Source: an uncultured Bacteroidales bacterium
GTDB lineage: Bacteria > Bacteroidota > Bacteroidia > Bacteroidales > GWA2-32-17
Assembly: GCA_937960415.1 (NCBI GenBank)
Contig: CALGPK010000093.1
Span: 1 to 37,459, forward strand
Direction: 5' to 3'
Length of the DNA: 37,459 bases
Below are positions 1 through 7,299 of the stretch, one piece after another. Every line of letters begins with the position of its first letter. Position 1 is the stretch's first letter. The notes below the pieces were generated by a model. It saw nothing but the letters and a program-made list of their open reading frames with translations, was not told the origin of the DNA and searched no databases. The position numbers were made by a program, and so were the translations under genes.

Positions 1-1
1 C

Positions 2-748
2 CTGCGGGCATATAATGCTTGTGGTACCAGTGCTAACAGCAATGCCATAACAGTGACTACCGGTGCTTGCGTTCCTTCTGCTGCGTGTGGTAGTCAGGTG
101 TTTATGGCGGTGAATATGAATGTAGGCACGCAGGTGCCGCAGAATACTACTCAAAATTCCGGGGATAAGTGGTGTTACAATGATGTAGCGGCCAATTGTG
201 CTACTTATGGTGGTTTGTATCAGTGGGCGAGTGCGATGAATATAGCCAGTACATATAATTCAAATTTAGCTAATCCTAGCCCTGTTCCTTCTTCTGCTGA
301 GACCTGCGATCCGTGTGGTAGTAGTGGTTGGCAGGGGATATGCCCTGCGGGTTATCATATACCTACCGATTTAGAGTGGAGTCGGTACGAGTGGTGTGTA
401 GAGACCACCATTTCTCCTACGGGTAGCACTCCGCTTTCTACTTTTCAAAATGGTACAAGTTGGCGTGGTACTAATAGTGCTGCTGGTCCGGGTGCGAAGA
501 TGAAAGTAACGAGCAGCAACAGCCCTGTATGGGACGGCACGAATACCAGCGGTTTCTCAGCATTGCCTGCGGGCGGCTCCCACGGTGGTACGTCCTACTA
601 TCTCGGCACTTACGCCTACTTTTGGTCTGCTACGGAGTACGCTGCAACCAACGCATGGTACCGCAACTTGGGCTCGGGCAATGCGCAGTCGAGCCGCAAC
701 GACACCATTAAGACCTATGGGTTTTCGGTTCGCTGCCTTCAGGATTAA
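2..748 (+). CDS. FISUMP-domain surface protein, C-terminal part (5' end outside window)
   Basis: The frame is open from the window edge to the TAA at 746-748, so this is the 3' end of a longer gene; the GTG at 53 is only an in-frame valine. The first residues (NACGTSANSNAITVTT) look like the end of an Ig/PKD-like repeat of a large secreted adhesin. The rest matches the FISUMP domain (Fibrobacter succinogenes major paralogous domain, a C-type-lectin-like fold): ICPAGYHIPTDLEW near the middle, then WSATEY, WYRNL and GFSVRC at the end. It is presumably cell-surface exposed, with ligand unknown. Codon choice changes near base 505: Asn is AAT and Gly mostly GGT before it, AAC and GGC dominate after it, and local GC rises well above the rest of the window. 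That makes the 3' third look recently converted or diversified. Confidence 0.82.
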   Translation: MRAYNACGTSANSNAITVTTGACVPSAACGSQVFMAVNMNVGTQVPQNTTQNSGDKWCYNDVAANCATYGGLYQWASAMNIASTYNSNLANPSPVPSSAETCDPCGSSGWQGICPAGYHIPTDLEWSRYEWCVETTISPTGSTPLSTFQNGTSWRGTNSAAGPGAKMKVTSSNSPVWDGTNTSGFSALPAGGSHGGTSYYLGTYAYFWSATEYAATNAWYRNLGSGNAQSSRNDTIKTYGFSVRCLQD

Positions 749-1158
749 TAATTGATTCCTGCGATGCGCTGAGCAAGTCGAAGCGAGCGGGTTATGTGTG
801 TAGGCATGTGTGTGTCGTGTTTATCCTTGTGGTTTCTATGCTCGTCATTGCGGGCAAACGCAGTGAGCAAAGCAATCCCCCTATTGCCCACGTCTCTGTT
901 TGTCCGTCAGCTGGCAAATAAATAAACTCGCAGAAAAAACTCGCAATGCCAAAGGTGTAATAACCTGGAAGGAAATTTATAAGAAAAAATTACTAAAAAA
1001 TCAAACTGCGTTTTTAATTCTCTGAAAATATGTAAAAATGTCTGAAATAATGTTTATTTAACAAATATTGTCTAAATAGTGAACTATTGAGTAATGGGTT
1101 TCATCAGAAAAAATATTTATGGTTTTCTAAAAAAATTATTATTTTTGAAAAAAATCAT
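749..1158. other. intergenic stretch without a supported gene
   Basis: I see no plausible coding frame here. Around 766-786 is a GCGCTGAGCAAGTCGAAGCG element related to the CACTGAGCTTGTCGAAGTG repeat at the far right end of the window. Around 844-880 is a CGTCATTGCGGGC...GAGCAAAGCAATCC element, which resembles the dispersed CGTCATTGCGA...GAAGCAATCC sequences common between genes in environmental Bacteroidota. From about 950 the DNA becomes very AT-rich. Confidence 0.5.
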
Positions 1159-1159
1159 T

Positions 1160-1282
1160 AAACCCCAATGATTCATTAGGATCTCTCGGATAGAGCGAAT
1201 CAATGGATTATTTGGGTTTATCTCGATTAAGAAAAATCGCTTTCACGGTGTAGTTCTAGCAAACCGCAAAAAGTTGATTTTT
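1160..1282 (+). repeat. dispersed intergenic element, copy A
   Basis: This is one of three copies in the window (B at 2465-2577, C inverted at 36374-36471). The best-kept 42 bases begin AAACCCCAATGATTCATT and end GAGCGAATC; they differ from copy B at about six positions. Inside are the near-palindrome AATGATTCATT and a CTCT/AGAG hairpin framed by GATTC and GAATC. A second similar block contains AGAAAAATCGC, GCAAACC and AAAAAGTTGATTTTT. The copy ends about 30 bases before the start of the 20-residue-repeat gene. Confidence 0.7.
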
Positions 1283-1312
1283 CACAATGGCATTATATTA
1301 AAATTTATTTGT

Positions 1313-1714
1313 ATGGCAGTTCATATATATAAAGGACGATATACCAATACTAATGATATTATTTATACTTTCGATGGTAAGCACTTATATATTGGCAAAT
1401 ATACTAATTCAACCGATATTCTTTATACGTTTGATGGCAGGCATATCTATAAAGGTCGCTATACAAATGCGAACGATATAATTTATACTTATGACGGCAA
1501 ACATCTTTACAAGGGACGATATACGAATACAAGCGATATTCTTTTTACCTACGATGGCCGCCATATTTACAAAGGGAGGTTTACCAATTCTAATGATATT
1601 ATTTATACTTTTGATGGTAAACATTTTTATAGAGGCAAATATACTAACTCAAACGACATTTTACTTACAATTGATGGAAGTATGCCTATTTGTATGTTTT
1701 TACTAATTATATAA
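1313..1714 (+). CDS. protein of six tandem 20-residue repeats, unknown function
   Basis: This is a 133-residue protein made almost entirely of six exact-length 20-residue units after a three-residue start (MAV). The unit is roughly H-I-Y-K-G-R-Y-T-N-x-x-D-I-I-Y-T-F-D-G-K. Units 1, 3 and 5 carry HIYKG, NDII and DGK; units 2, 4 and 6 carry H(L/F)Y, DIL and DG(R/S). The array therefore has a 40-residue higher-order period. Each unit should form two short beta strands separated by TN and DG turns, suggesting a small closed or stacked beta structure. The C-terminus after the last unit (SMPICMFLLII) is short and hydrophobic. There is no signal peptide or cysteine pair. The ATG at 1313 was preferred over the TTG at 1274, because the residues in between do not fit the repeat and lie next to repeat copy A. 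I do not recognise a named family with certainty; beta-flower-like repeats are the closest thought. Confidence 0.72.
   Translation: MAVHIYKGRYTNTNDIIYTFDGKHLYIGKYTNSTDILYTFDGRHIYKGRYTNANDIIYTYDGKHLYKGRYTNTSDILFTYDGRHIYKGRFTNSNDIIYTFDGKHFYRGKYTNSNDILLTIDGSMPICMFLLII
1322..1681 (+). repeat. six 60-bp coding tandem repeats
   Basis: The repeat units of the preceding gene are also visible as DNA: six in-frame 60-base units without any insertion or deletion. Third-position differences between units are frequent, so the array is old rather than freshly amplified. Alternating units resemble each other more than neighbours do, which points to duplication of a two-unit block. Confidence 0.75.
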
Positions 1715-1806
1715 CTAAATATTAATTGAATTAGCTTGTTATAGAAGAGTTTTTAAGATAATAAATCAACTTATCATTCACATTTTCTAAAAATAATTAA
1801 CATTTT

Positions 1807-1837
1807 TTTGCAGATAAAAAAAAAGACTTTATATTTG
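1807..1837 (+). promoter_or_regulatory. Bacteroidota-type promoter for the gene at 1883
   Basis: TTTG at 1807-1810, a 19-base spacer and TATATTTG at 1830-1837 match the Bacteroidota sigma-A consensus exactly. The leader to the ATG at 1883 would be about 40 bases. Confidence 0.7.
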
Positions 1838-1882
1838 CATATAGTAAATAAATAAATTTATGTTTAACTAAAAATTACATTT

Positions 1883-2374
1883 ATGGAAGAACAAGTAATG
1901 GAAACCAAAAAACAACGTCCCATTTTTTTAACTGTATTGGGAATATTGAGCTTCATTGGTATAGGAATTCAAATCATTAGCGCTCTATTTTCGATTCTTT
2001 CAGGATCTGTTGTATCTGGGGTAGCAGGTGGAGGTAAATCATTTTCTGAAGACTTAAATTCATTTGAAGGGATGGACTCAGCAACACTTAAGGTAAATGA
2101 AGCTTTTGATTATGTTATTAAAATGGCAGAAAATGCTACTGTTTTGGGTATAATTAGTATCATTTCTGCTTTAGTCTGCTTACTAGGAGTTATATGGATG
2201 TGGAATTTGAAGAAAAAAGGGTTTTTAGTATATGTCATAGGTGAATTGGCACCACCAATTGCTTCTATTATACTGGTGGGTTTTTACTTTAGTGGTTTTT
2301 TGGCAGCTATGAGTTTTGTTGGTCCTATTATCATGATTATTCTTTATGCTATTAATCTCAAACATATGAGCTAA
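1883..2374 (+). CDS. small multi-pass membrane protein, unknown function
   Basis: The product is a 163-residue inner-membrane protein. A short charged N-terminus (METKKQRP) is followed by a hydrophobic segment at about residues 14-42. Next is a soluble loop (about 43-85) with GVAGGGKSF and acidic residues, then a second segment at about 87-108 ending in WMWNLKKKG. Two further closely packed segments span about 112-160, and the tail is LKHMS. The pattern, including the MWNLKKKGF step between helices, resembles small uncharacterised Bacteroidota membrane proteins of the DUF4064/DUF4199-like kind, but I cannot assign one. It stands alone between a strong promoter and an intrinsic terminator, so it is a single-gene unit. 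Together with the repeat protein upstream it is bracketed by copies A and B of the intergenic element. Confidence 0.75.
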   Translation: MEEQVMETKKQRPIFLTVLGILSFIGIGIQIISALFSILSGSVVSGVAGGGKSFSEDLNSFEGMDSATLKVNEAFDYVIKMAENATVLGIISIISALVCLLGVIWMWNLKKKGFLVYVIGELAPPIASIILVGFYFSGFLAAMSFVGPIIMIILYAINLKHMS

Positions 2375-2401
2375 TATTAAGGTTCATTGTATATTAAAAT
2401 T

Positions 2402-2430
2402 AAAGCTGTACCCATGGTGCAGCTTTTTTT
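2402..2430 (+). terminator. intrinsic terminator
   Basis: The stem AAAGCTGTACC pairs with GGTGCAGCTTT (one G-T pair) around a CAT loop and is followed by further T residues. It lies 27 bases after the stop of the membrane-protein gene. Confidence 0.8.
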
Positions 2431-2464
2431 GTCAACATACCAAATAATTTGTACCAAATCGTAT

Positions 2465-2577
2465 AAACCCTAATGATTCATTGGGTTCTCTTAGAGAGAG
2501 CGAATCTATGCATTTCCCGCTTTAGAAAAATCACTTTTCTGTTGCAACGTCTGCAAACCAGAAAAAGTTAATTTTTT
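2465..2577 (+). repeat. dispersed intergenic element, copy B
   Basis: This is a direct-orientation copy of element A. It starts AAACCCTAATGATTCATTGG and reaches GAGCGAATC, then continues with the second block (AGAAAAATCAC, GCAAACC, AAAAAGTTAATTTTT). Here the first hairpin is stronger than in A: AACCC and AAT pair with ATT and GGGTT around GATTC, followed by TCTCT/AGAGA. The rest of 2375-2781 (407 bases) contains only this element, the terminator and AT-rich DNA. Confidence 0.7.
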
Positions 2578-2781
2578 TAGCCGTATTGCACTAAAAAACT
2601 TTTCTTATGCAATAATCGGGTTTAAATAGCACACCGGTAGTCAGATGATACGAAAAAAATTATATACCTAATCTTGTATTGTCTAAATGATTTTTACACT
2701 TATTTGTACATCAACAAATTAAACACAAAATGTTACGACTCTTGCACTGCACTTATTATTAAGTTTAAGCATTTAATTTTA

Positions 2782-3726
2782 CTAAACATTTTGTTTAGAC
2801 GAAAGATATCGTTCTGCGTCTATGGCAGCCATACATCCGCTTCCTGCTGCTGTAATGGCCTGTCGGTAATGTTTGTCCTGTACGTCGCCACAGGCAAATA
2901 CACCGGGAACATTAGTGTGTGTACTACCAGGTTTGGTTATGATGTATCCGGTTTCGTCGGTTTCGATATAAGGCTTAAAAATTTCGGAGTTAGGATGATG
3001 CCCGATGGCTACAAAAAATCCGGTGATATCAATTCGTTTTTCGTTACCGTTTTTATCTACTAAAATCACACCGTTGACGCCTTTTTCGTCGCCTACAATC
3101 TCTTTGGTTTGATGTTCGAACAGTATTTCGATGTTGGGCATATTCATTACTCTTTTTTGCATGGCTTTGGAAGCTCTGAGCTCATTGCGACGCACTATCA
3201 TATATACTTTGCGACAAATACCCGCCAGGTAGGATGCTTCTTCGCAAGCAGTATCGCCACCACCTACAACAGCCACGTCCTGCCCACGATAAAAAAACCC
3301 ATCGCAGGTAGCACATGCCGAAACGCCTAAACCTTTGAATTTTTCTTCCGAAGGTAATCCTAGATATTTAGCAGTAGCACCGGTAGCAATAATTACTACA
3401 TCGGCTTCGATAATTTTTTCGTCGTCTATCCATACTTTATGAATAGGCCCGGTAAAATCTACCCGTGTAGCCATTCCAAAACGCACGTCGGTGCCAAAAC
3501 GCATGGCTTGTTTTTTTAAGTCTTCCATCAACACAGGTCCGGTAACACCATCGGGATAACCCGGAAAGTTTTCTACTTCTGTGGTGGTAGTTAGTTGTCC
3601 ACCTGGTTGTAATCCCTCATATACCACCGGTTGCAGATTAGCACGTGCAGCATAAATAGCAGCTGTGTATCCAGCAGGACCACTACCCAGGATTAAGCAT
3701 TTTACTCGTTCGGTTGGAAGATTCAT
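2782..3726 (-). CDS. trxB: thioredoxin-disulfide reductase
   Basis: TrxB is an FAD enzyme that uses NADPH to reduce thioredoxin in the cytoplasm. In order the protein shows the N-terminal FAD loop (LGSGPAGYTAA), GGQLTTTTEVENFPG, the redox pair CATC, the NADPH-binding GGGDTACEEA, and the C-terminal FAD motif FACGDVQDKHYRQ. From the ATG at 3726 it has 314 residues and CATC falls at 138-141, close to its place in E. coli TrxB. A longer start at 3780 is open but adds 18 serine/glutamate-rich residues absent from the family. Upstream of 3726 a GGAAG could serve as a weak ribosome site, whereas 3780 has none. The gene appears monocistronic, with a -7 element at 3794-3801. Confidence 0.95.
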   Translation of the reverse strand: MNLPTERVKCLILGSGPAGYTAAIYAARANLQPVVYEGLQPGGQLTTTTEVENFPGYPDGVTGPVLMEDLKKQAMRFGTDVRFGMATRVDFTGPIHKVWIDDEKIIEADVVIIATGATAKYLGLPSEEKFKGLGVSACATCDGFFYRGQDVAVVGGGDTACEEASYLAGICRKVYMIVRRNELRASKAMQKRVMNMPNIEILFEHQTKEIVGDEKGVNGVILVDKNGNEKRIDITGFFVAIGHHPNSEIFKPYIETDETGYIITKPGSTHTNVPGVFACGDVQDKHYRQAITAAGSGCMAAIDAERYLSSKQNV

Positions 3727-3793
3727 TAAGTTTTTTTCTTCCGATTTTTCACTTGAATTGAATGAAGAAAAGAAATTCATATTATTTTTTTTG

Positions 3794-3801
3794 CAAAGTT
3801 A
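3794..3801 (-). promoter_or_regulatory. -7 promoter element of trxB
   Basis: On the minus strand this reads TAACTTTG, matching TANNTTTG. No clear -33 TTTG is placed correctly. Transcription would begin near 3787, giving either a leader of about 7 bases to the ATG at 3780 or about 60 bases to the preferred ATG at 3726. Confidence 0.45.
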
Positions 3802-3812
3802 TATTAACATAT

Positions 3813-4709
3813 CTATCTTTTTACATGTTTAGGAATTTTTAACGTATCCATCGACACACCATAACCACCCCAAACACCAATAGCCCCTCCCTGAATATTG
3901 GATCTAATAGTAATAGGTGAAGCAAACGGATTACCATCGGTCATAAATTGTTGTTCAATAGAATACCAAAAATCATAGTGTTTTGCATCCATTTGAGCTA
4001 CTTTTACTACTACGGTTTGTCCTGTGCGAAAATACCAACGCGGTACTCCGTCAGCTCCTATGCCCATATCGTTGTATAGAGAATCTTCGAGTGGATTTCT
4101 ACCTCGATAGAGCTGATATTCGGCAGTTTGTCCGTTGAAAAAACGGTCGTCAGTTACAGAAGGGTAAGGGTGTAAGAATACACTATCTTTGCCAAGGATC
4201 TTGGTAAAACCACGATAATAATTGCCCAATGTATCGGGGTCTTTCAAGTAAATCCATATAAAGCCAAGAGTATCTTGATTTTTGTCGGGTTTAAACTTTA
4301 AACTATCTATAGGTACAGGATTAGGAATAGTAGTAACTGCTGTATAAGTTTTGCCATCAGCAATAACGGTAAGCCAGTATTGTTTTCCGGGCTGCCCTTT
4401 AATAATTTTGCCTACATACTTTAAATATGGGAATGTATATGGGTCGAACGTAAGTTTCAAGGTATCGTTAAGCATACCATCACTAACAATAACTTTGGCA
4501 TTGGTAACAATCATGTTCATAATAATAGACGAATCGACAGGAGCAAAATAGGCTGCCGTACGGGTTATAAAAGCCCATGCATATTGATCTTGTTCTATGG
4601 CTGCTTCAATTACTATTTTAGGTTCAGGAATAGGCAAATCGATGGTTATCTCTTTTTCGCATGCAGTAAATAAAACGAACCAAATAAAAAAAACGAATAA
4701 TGCTCTCAT
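3813..4709 (-). CDS. DUF4249-family lipoprotein partner of the TonB receptor
   Basis: The product is a 298-residue outer-membrane-associated lipoprotein. The N-terminus is a lipoprotein signal with lipobox LFTAC (Cys17), followed by EKEITIDLP as in DUF4249 proteins. The body has alternating beta-strand character with typical motifs (VIEAAIEQDQYAWAFITRTA, VIVSDG, GKTYTAVTTIPNPVPIDSL) and ends near GVWGGYGVSMDTLKI. DUF4249 genes commonly sit directly after a carboxypeptidase-regulatory/TonB-dependent receptor, as here: the start lies 4 bases after the receptor stop, so the two are one transcript. By analogy it is a surface or periplasmic partner in uptake of an unknown ligand; no substrate can be read from the sequence. 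The shadow frames on the plus strand are not genes. Confidence 0.88.
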   Translation of the reverse strand: MRALFVFFIWFVLFTACEKEITIDLPIPEPKIVIEAAIEQDQYAWAFITRTAAYFAPVDSSIIMNMIVTNAKVIVSDGMLNDTLKLTFDPYTFPYLKYVGKIIKGQPGKQYWLTVIADGKTYTAVTTIPNPVPIDSLKFKPDKNQDTLGFIWIYLKDPDTLGNYYRGFTKILGKDSVFLHPYPSVTDDRFFNGQTAEYQLYRGRNPLEDSLYNDMGIGADGVPRWYFRTGQTVVVKVAQMDAKHYDFWYSIEQQFMTDGNPFASPITIRSNIQGGAIGVWGGYGVSMDTLKIPKHVKR

Positions 4710-4713
4710 GTTT

Positions 4714-7068
4714 TTAAAAATTAAAATTATAGGTTACCGATGGTAAGATGGAAAACAACGATACCTGTTTGGCTTTGGTTGTAATAGAGTAGTTTGCCAA
4801 ATCTACATCGGTATCAAAATAAATAAAGTATGGATTTTTTCGGTTGTATAAATTATACACCGAAAAATTGAGCGAAGATTTCCATTTTTTTCCTTCGCCG
4901 GGGAAATGATATGTAACCGAAACATCGGCCCGATGATACGGTGCTAAGCGAAATGAATTGCGTTCGCCGTATTCGTTTATAATTCGTCCTTCGATGAAAA
5001 ATCGCGAAATGGGTAAAGTAGTAGCATCGCCAGTAGCATAAACAAAAACGGCTCCTAGTTGCCAGCGTTTTGACAAATCGTACGTAAGCACTATCGATAA
5101 GTCGTGACGTCGGTCGTATTTAGCCGGATATGCTTTGCCGTTATTAATAGCAGGAAACAATCGCGTCGTTTTTGAGAGCGTGTATCCAATCCATCCGTTT
5201 AAATCTCCAAAACGGCGTTTTACAAAAAATTCGGCACCATATGATTTACCTGTACCAAAGGTAAAATTATTATCGGGGTTATTGCCAATATTATCGTCGC
5301 TAGTTAACCCTTCCTTGTAATCGATTAAATTTTTCATGGTTTTGTAATACACTTCGACGGATGTTTCGTAGGTATCGTTTTTAAAGTTTTTGAAAATACC
5401 AGCAGCATATTGTTCCGAAAATTGCGGTTTGATAAGATCGGTGCTTGGCACCCACGCATCGGTAGGCAAGGTTGCCGACGACATACTGGCTAACTGCACG
5501 TACTGATAGTTTTGCGAATACGATGCTTTAAAAGAAGTGCTTTTGTTAATCGAATATCTTAAAGAAAACCGGGGCTCTATGTTTTTATATGTAGCAATGG
5601 GTTCTAATGCTTTGTAATGCAAGGTATCTTTGGCTCGCTTGTAATCGTCGAGTACATATCGGGTAAATGGTCCTACAAAAGAGAACAAAGTAGGTCGCAA
5701 TCCAGCCGATATTTTGAGTTTTTCGCTTATTTCCCATTCGTCGTTGAAATAAATGGCGGCATCGTGGTTGTAATAATGAATAATTTTCCCCGAATCGAAA
5801 AAAGTGCCTCCTATACGTGCTGTTGCACTTCCAGGCTGAAAATCGTGGAAAGTGTACTGAGCACCAAATTTAACAGTGTGCAATATATTAGGTAAATATG
5901 TATAATCCACCGAAAGCGAATAATCTCTAACGCCCGAATACATCTTAAATTCAAAATTGTCTTGTTCGGCTCCAAAAGTAAAATTATAATCGCTAAATGT
6001 GGCTGTAATGTTCTGGAATATTTTTTGGTTAAACACATGATTCCATCTGGCCGACACTGTGGCATTACCCCATGGGAATCGAACCGAAAAGCCATCGCGT
6101 TTGTTTTTAAACGAAAAAACATCGCGTCCGAAATAACCACTCAGAAAAATGCGATCATTTTCGCTGAAACGATAGTTTATTTTAGTGTTTAAATCGTAAA
6201 AATAATAGCCCGTGCCTTTTAAATTCCCTTTAATTAATGGCTTGGTAAGCACATCAATGTAAGTTCTACGTCCGGAAATAATAAACGAGCAAGTATCTTT
6301 TTTGATAGGTCCTTGAACGGTAAGACGCGAAGCAATGATCCCCACTCCACCATCGGCATGGTACGACTGGTTGTTACCTTCCTTCATGCTCACATCGAGT
6401 ACCGACGACAATCGTCCACCATAATTGGCTGGAGCTCCACCCTTTATGAGATTTACATCTTTTATGGCATCGGCATTAAAAATAGAGAAAAAACCAAACA
6501 AATGACCGGGATTATAAACAATAGCGTTATCGAGTAATATTAAATTTTGATCAGGTCCTCCTCCTCGCACATAAAAACCACTATTACCTTCGCCTGACGA
6601 TTGAACGCCCGGCAGGAGTTGTATCGATTTAAGCACATCCACTTCGCCCATAAACGATGGTATTTCTTTTATCATTTCTACAGGCAGTTTATAAGTGCTC
6701 ATTTCTATGCTTTCTACATTACGATTTTTTTGCTCGCCACTAACTACAATTTCTTTACCCACGATAACGGTTTCTTCTAATAAAAAGTTCAACTTGATGT
6801 CTTTGTCGAGTACAACCTTTTTAATATTTTCATGATATCCTACAAAAGTAATTTTTATTGTATATGTGCCTTTGGGTAAGGTAAGCGAATAAAACCCGTA
6901 TGTGTTTGATGAGGTTCCTTTTTTGAGTTCCTCAACATAAATGTTAGCTCCGGGTAAATCTTCGCCCGATTTTTTATCTCTAACATATCCACTTATTGTA
7001 TATTTTTGCGAAAACAAAGAAAAACAAAACGAAAGTGCTATCAATAATAACAGGAATTTGCCCTTCAT
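4714..7068 (-). CDS. TonB-dependent receptor with carboxypeptidase-regulatory N-domain
   Basis: This is a 784-residue outer-membrane active-transport receptor. After a signal peptide (MKGKFLLLLIALSFCFSLFSQ) comes a CarboxypepD_reg-like beta-sandwich at about 23-105 (YTISGYVRDKKSGEDLPGA, GFYSLTLPKGTYT). Next is the plug at about 120-235 (FMGEVDVLKSIQLLPGVQSS, GFYVRGGGPDQNLILLDNA, NADAIKDVNLIKGGAPANYG), and then a 22-strand-type barrel to the C-terminus (VTYNFNF, ending in an aromatic residue). Length and order are normal for the family. It is the first gene of a two-gene operon with the DUF4249 lipoprotein. This pairing is not the SusCD type, and the ligand is unknown; peptides, metal chelates or small organics are all possible. 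It has its own promoter at 7091-7121. Confidence 0.93.
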   Translation of the reverse strand: MKGKFLLLLIALSFCFSLFSQKYTISGYVRDKKSGEDLPGANIYVEELKKGTSSNTYGFYSLTLPKGTYTIKITFVGYHENIKKVVLDKDIKLNFLLEETVIVGKEIVVSGEQKNRNVESIEMSTYKLPVEMIKEIPSFMGEVDVLKSIQLLPGVQSSGEGNSGFYVRGGGPDQNLILLDNAIVYNPGHLFGFFSIFNADAIKDVNLIKGGAPANYGGRLSSVLDVSMKEGNNQSYHADGGVGIIASRLTVQGPIKKDTCSFIISGRRTYIDVLTKPLIKGNLKGTGYYFYDLNTKINYRFSENDRIFLSGYFGRDVFSFKNKRDGFSVRFPWGNATVSARWNHVFNQKIFQNITATFSDYNFTFGAEQDNFEFKMYSGVRDYSLSVDYTYLPNILHTVKFGAQYTFHDFQPGSATARIGGTFFDSGKIIHYYNHDAAIYFNDEWEISEKLKISAGLRPTLFSFVGPFTRYVLDDYKRAKDTLHYKALEPIATYKNIEPRFSLRYSINKSTSFKASYSQNYQYVQLASMSSATLPTDAWVPSTDLIKPQFSEQYAAGIFKNFKNDTYETSVEVYYKTMKNLIDYKEGLTSDDNIGNNPDNNFTFGTGKSYGAEFFVKRRFGDLNGWIGYTLSKTTRLFPAINNGKAYPAKYDRRHDLSIVLTYDLSKRWQLGAVFVYATGDATTLPISRFFIEGRIINEYGERNSFRLAPYHRADVSVTYHFPGEGKKWKSSLNFSVYNLYNRKNPYFIYFDTDVDLANYSITTKAKQVSLFSILPSVTYNFNF

Positions 7069-7090
7069 AGATTGTGTAAATTCAATGCTC

Positions 7091-7121
7091 CAAAATTAGT
7101 TAGTAAAAAATAACTTGCAAA
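7091..7121 (-). promoter_or_regulatory. promoter of the TonB receptor operon
   Basis: On the minus strand TTTG (7118-7121), a 19-base spacer and TAATTTTG (7091-7098) match the Bacteroidota consensus. The -33 box shares TTGCAA with the -33 box of the divergent tRNA promoter. Confidence 0.65.
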
Positions 7122-7145
7122 TTAAAAAAGGTTAATATATTTTTG
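7115..7145 (+). promoter_or_regulatory. promoter of tRNA-Pro
   Basis: TTG at 7115-7117, a 20-base spacer and TATTTTTG at 7138-7145 fit the consensus. The tRNA begins 14 bases after the -7 box. The -33 region overlaps that of the divergent receptor promoter. Confidence 0.65.
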
Positions 7146-7158
7146 CATTTAAATTGTT

Positions 7159-7232
7159 CGGGGCGTGGCGCAGTTGGCTAGCGCACTTGCATGGGGTGCA
7201 AGGGGTCGGAAGTTCGAGTCTTCTCGCCCCGA
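7159..7232 (+). tRNA. tRNA-Pro (anticodon GGG)
   Basis: The full cloverleaf folds. The acceptor CGGGGCG pairs with CGCCCCG and the discriminator is A. The D-arm is GCGC/GCGC around AGTTGGCTA. The anticodon arm is CTTGC/GCAAG with loop ATGGGGT, so bases 34-36 (7193-7195) are GGG, followed by G37 as in proline tRNAs. The variable loop has five bases and the T-arm is GGAAG/CTTCT with TTCGAGT. The C1-G72 acceptor end is the proline signature. CCA is not encoded. No separate terminator follows; the next promoter starts 24 bases downstream. Confidence 0.97.
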
Positions 7233-7256
7233 CATTTTTATGATTGTTTCGAATAT

Positions 7257-7289
7257 TTTGTTTCATTCAAAAACTTTCCATTAATTTTG
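7257..7289 (+). promoter_or_regulatory. promoter of the BatA-like gene
   Basis: TTTG at 7257-7260, a 21-base spacer and TAATTTTG at 7282-7289 match the consensus. The ATG is at 7300, so the mRNA leader would be only about 4-6 bases. Confidence 0.65.
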
Positions 7290-7299
7290 CTTACAAAAA

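Noticed and set aside
749-1158. DGR template repeat or reverse transcriptase next to the FISUMP gene
   Set aside because: No copy of the FISUMP 3' end and no reverse transcriptase frame are visible in the window; the possibility remains only for outside regions.
1322-1681. 60-base periodic repeats as a CRISPR array
   Set aside because: The units are contiguous coding repeats without spacers and translate as a single open frame.
1160-2577. Copies A and B as attC sites of an integron cassette array
   Set aside because: The ends do not fit RYYYAAC/GTTRRRY, two genes lie between the copies, and no integrase or attI is present; copy C stands alone and inverted.
2674-3330. Plus-strand frames opposite trxB
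   Set aside because: They are antisense shadows of the clear trxB frame, without domain pattern or start context.
5617-6537. Frames on both strands within the TonB receptor gene
   Set aside because: The receptor frame is continuous with all expected motifs; the other frames have no recognisable content.
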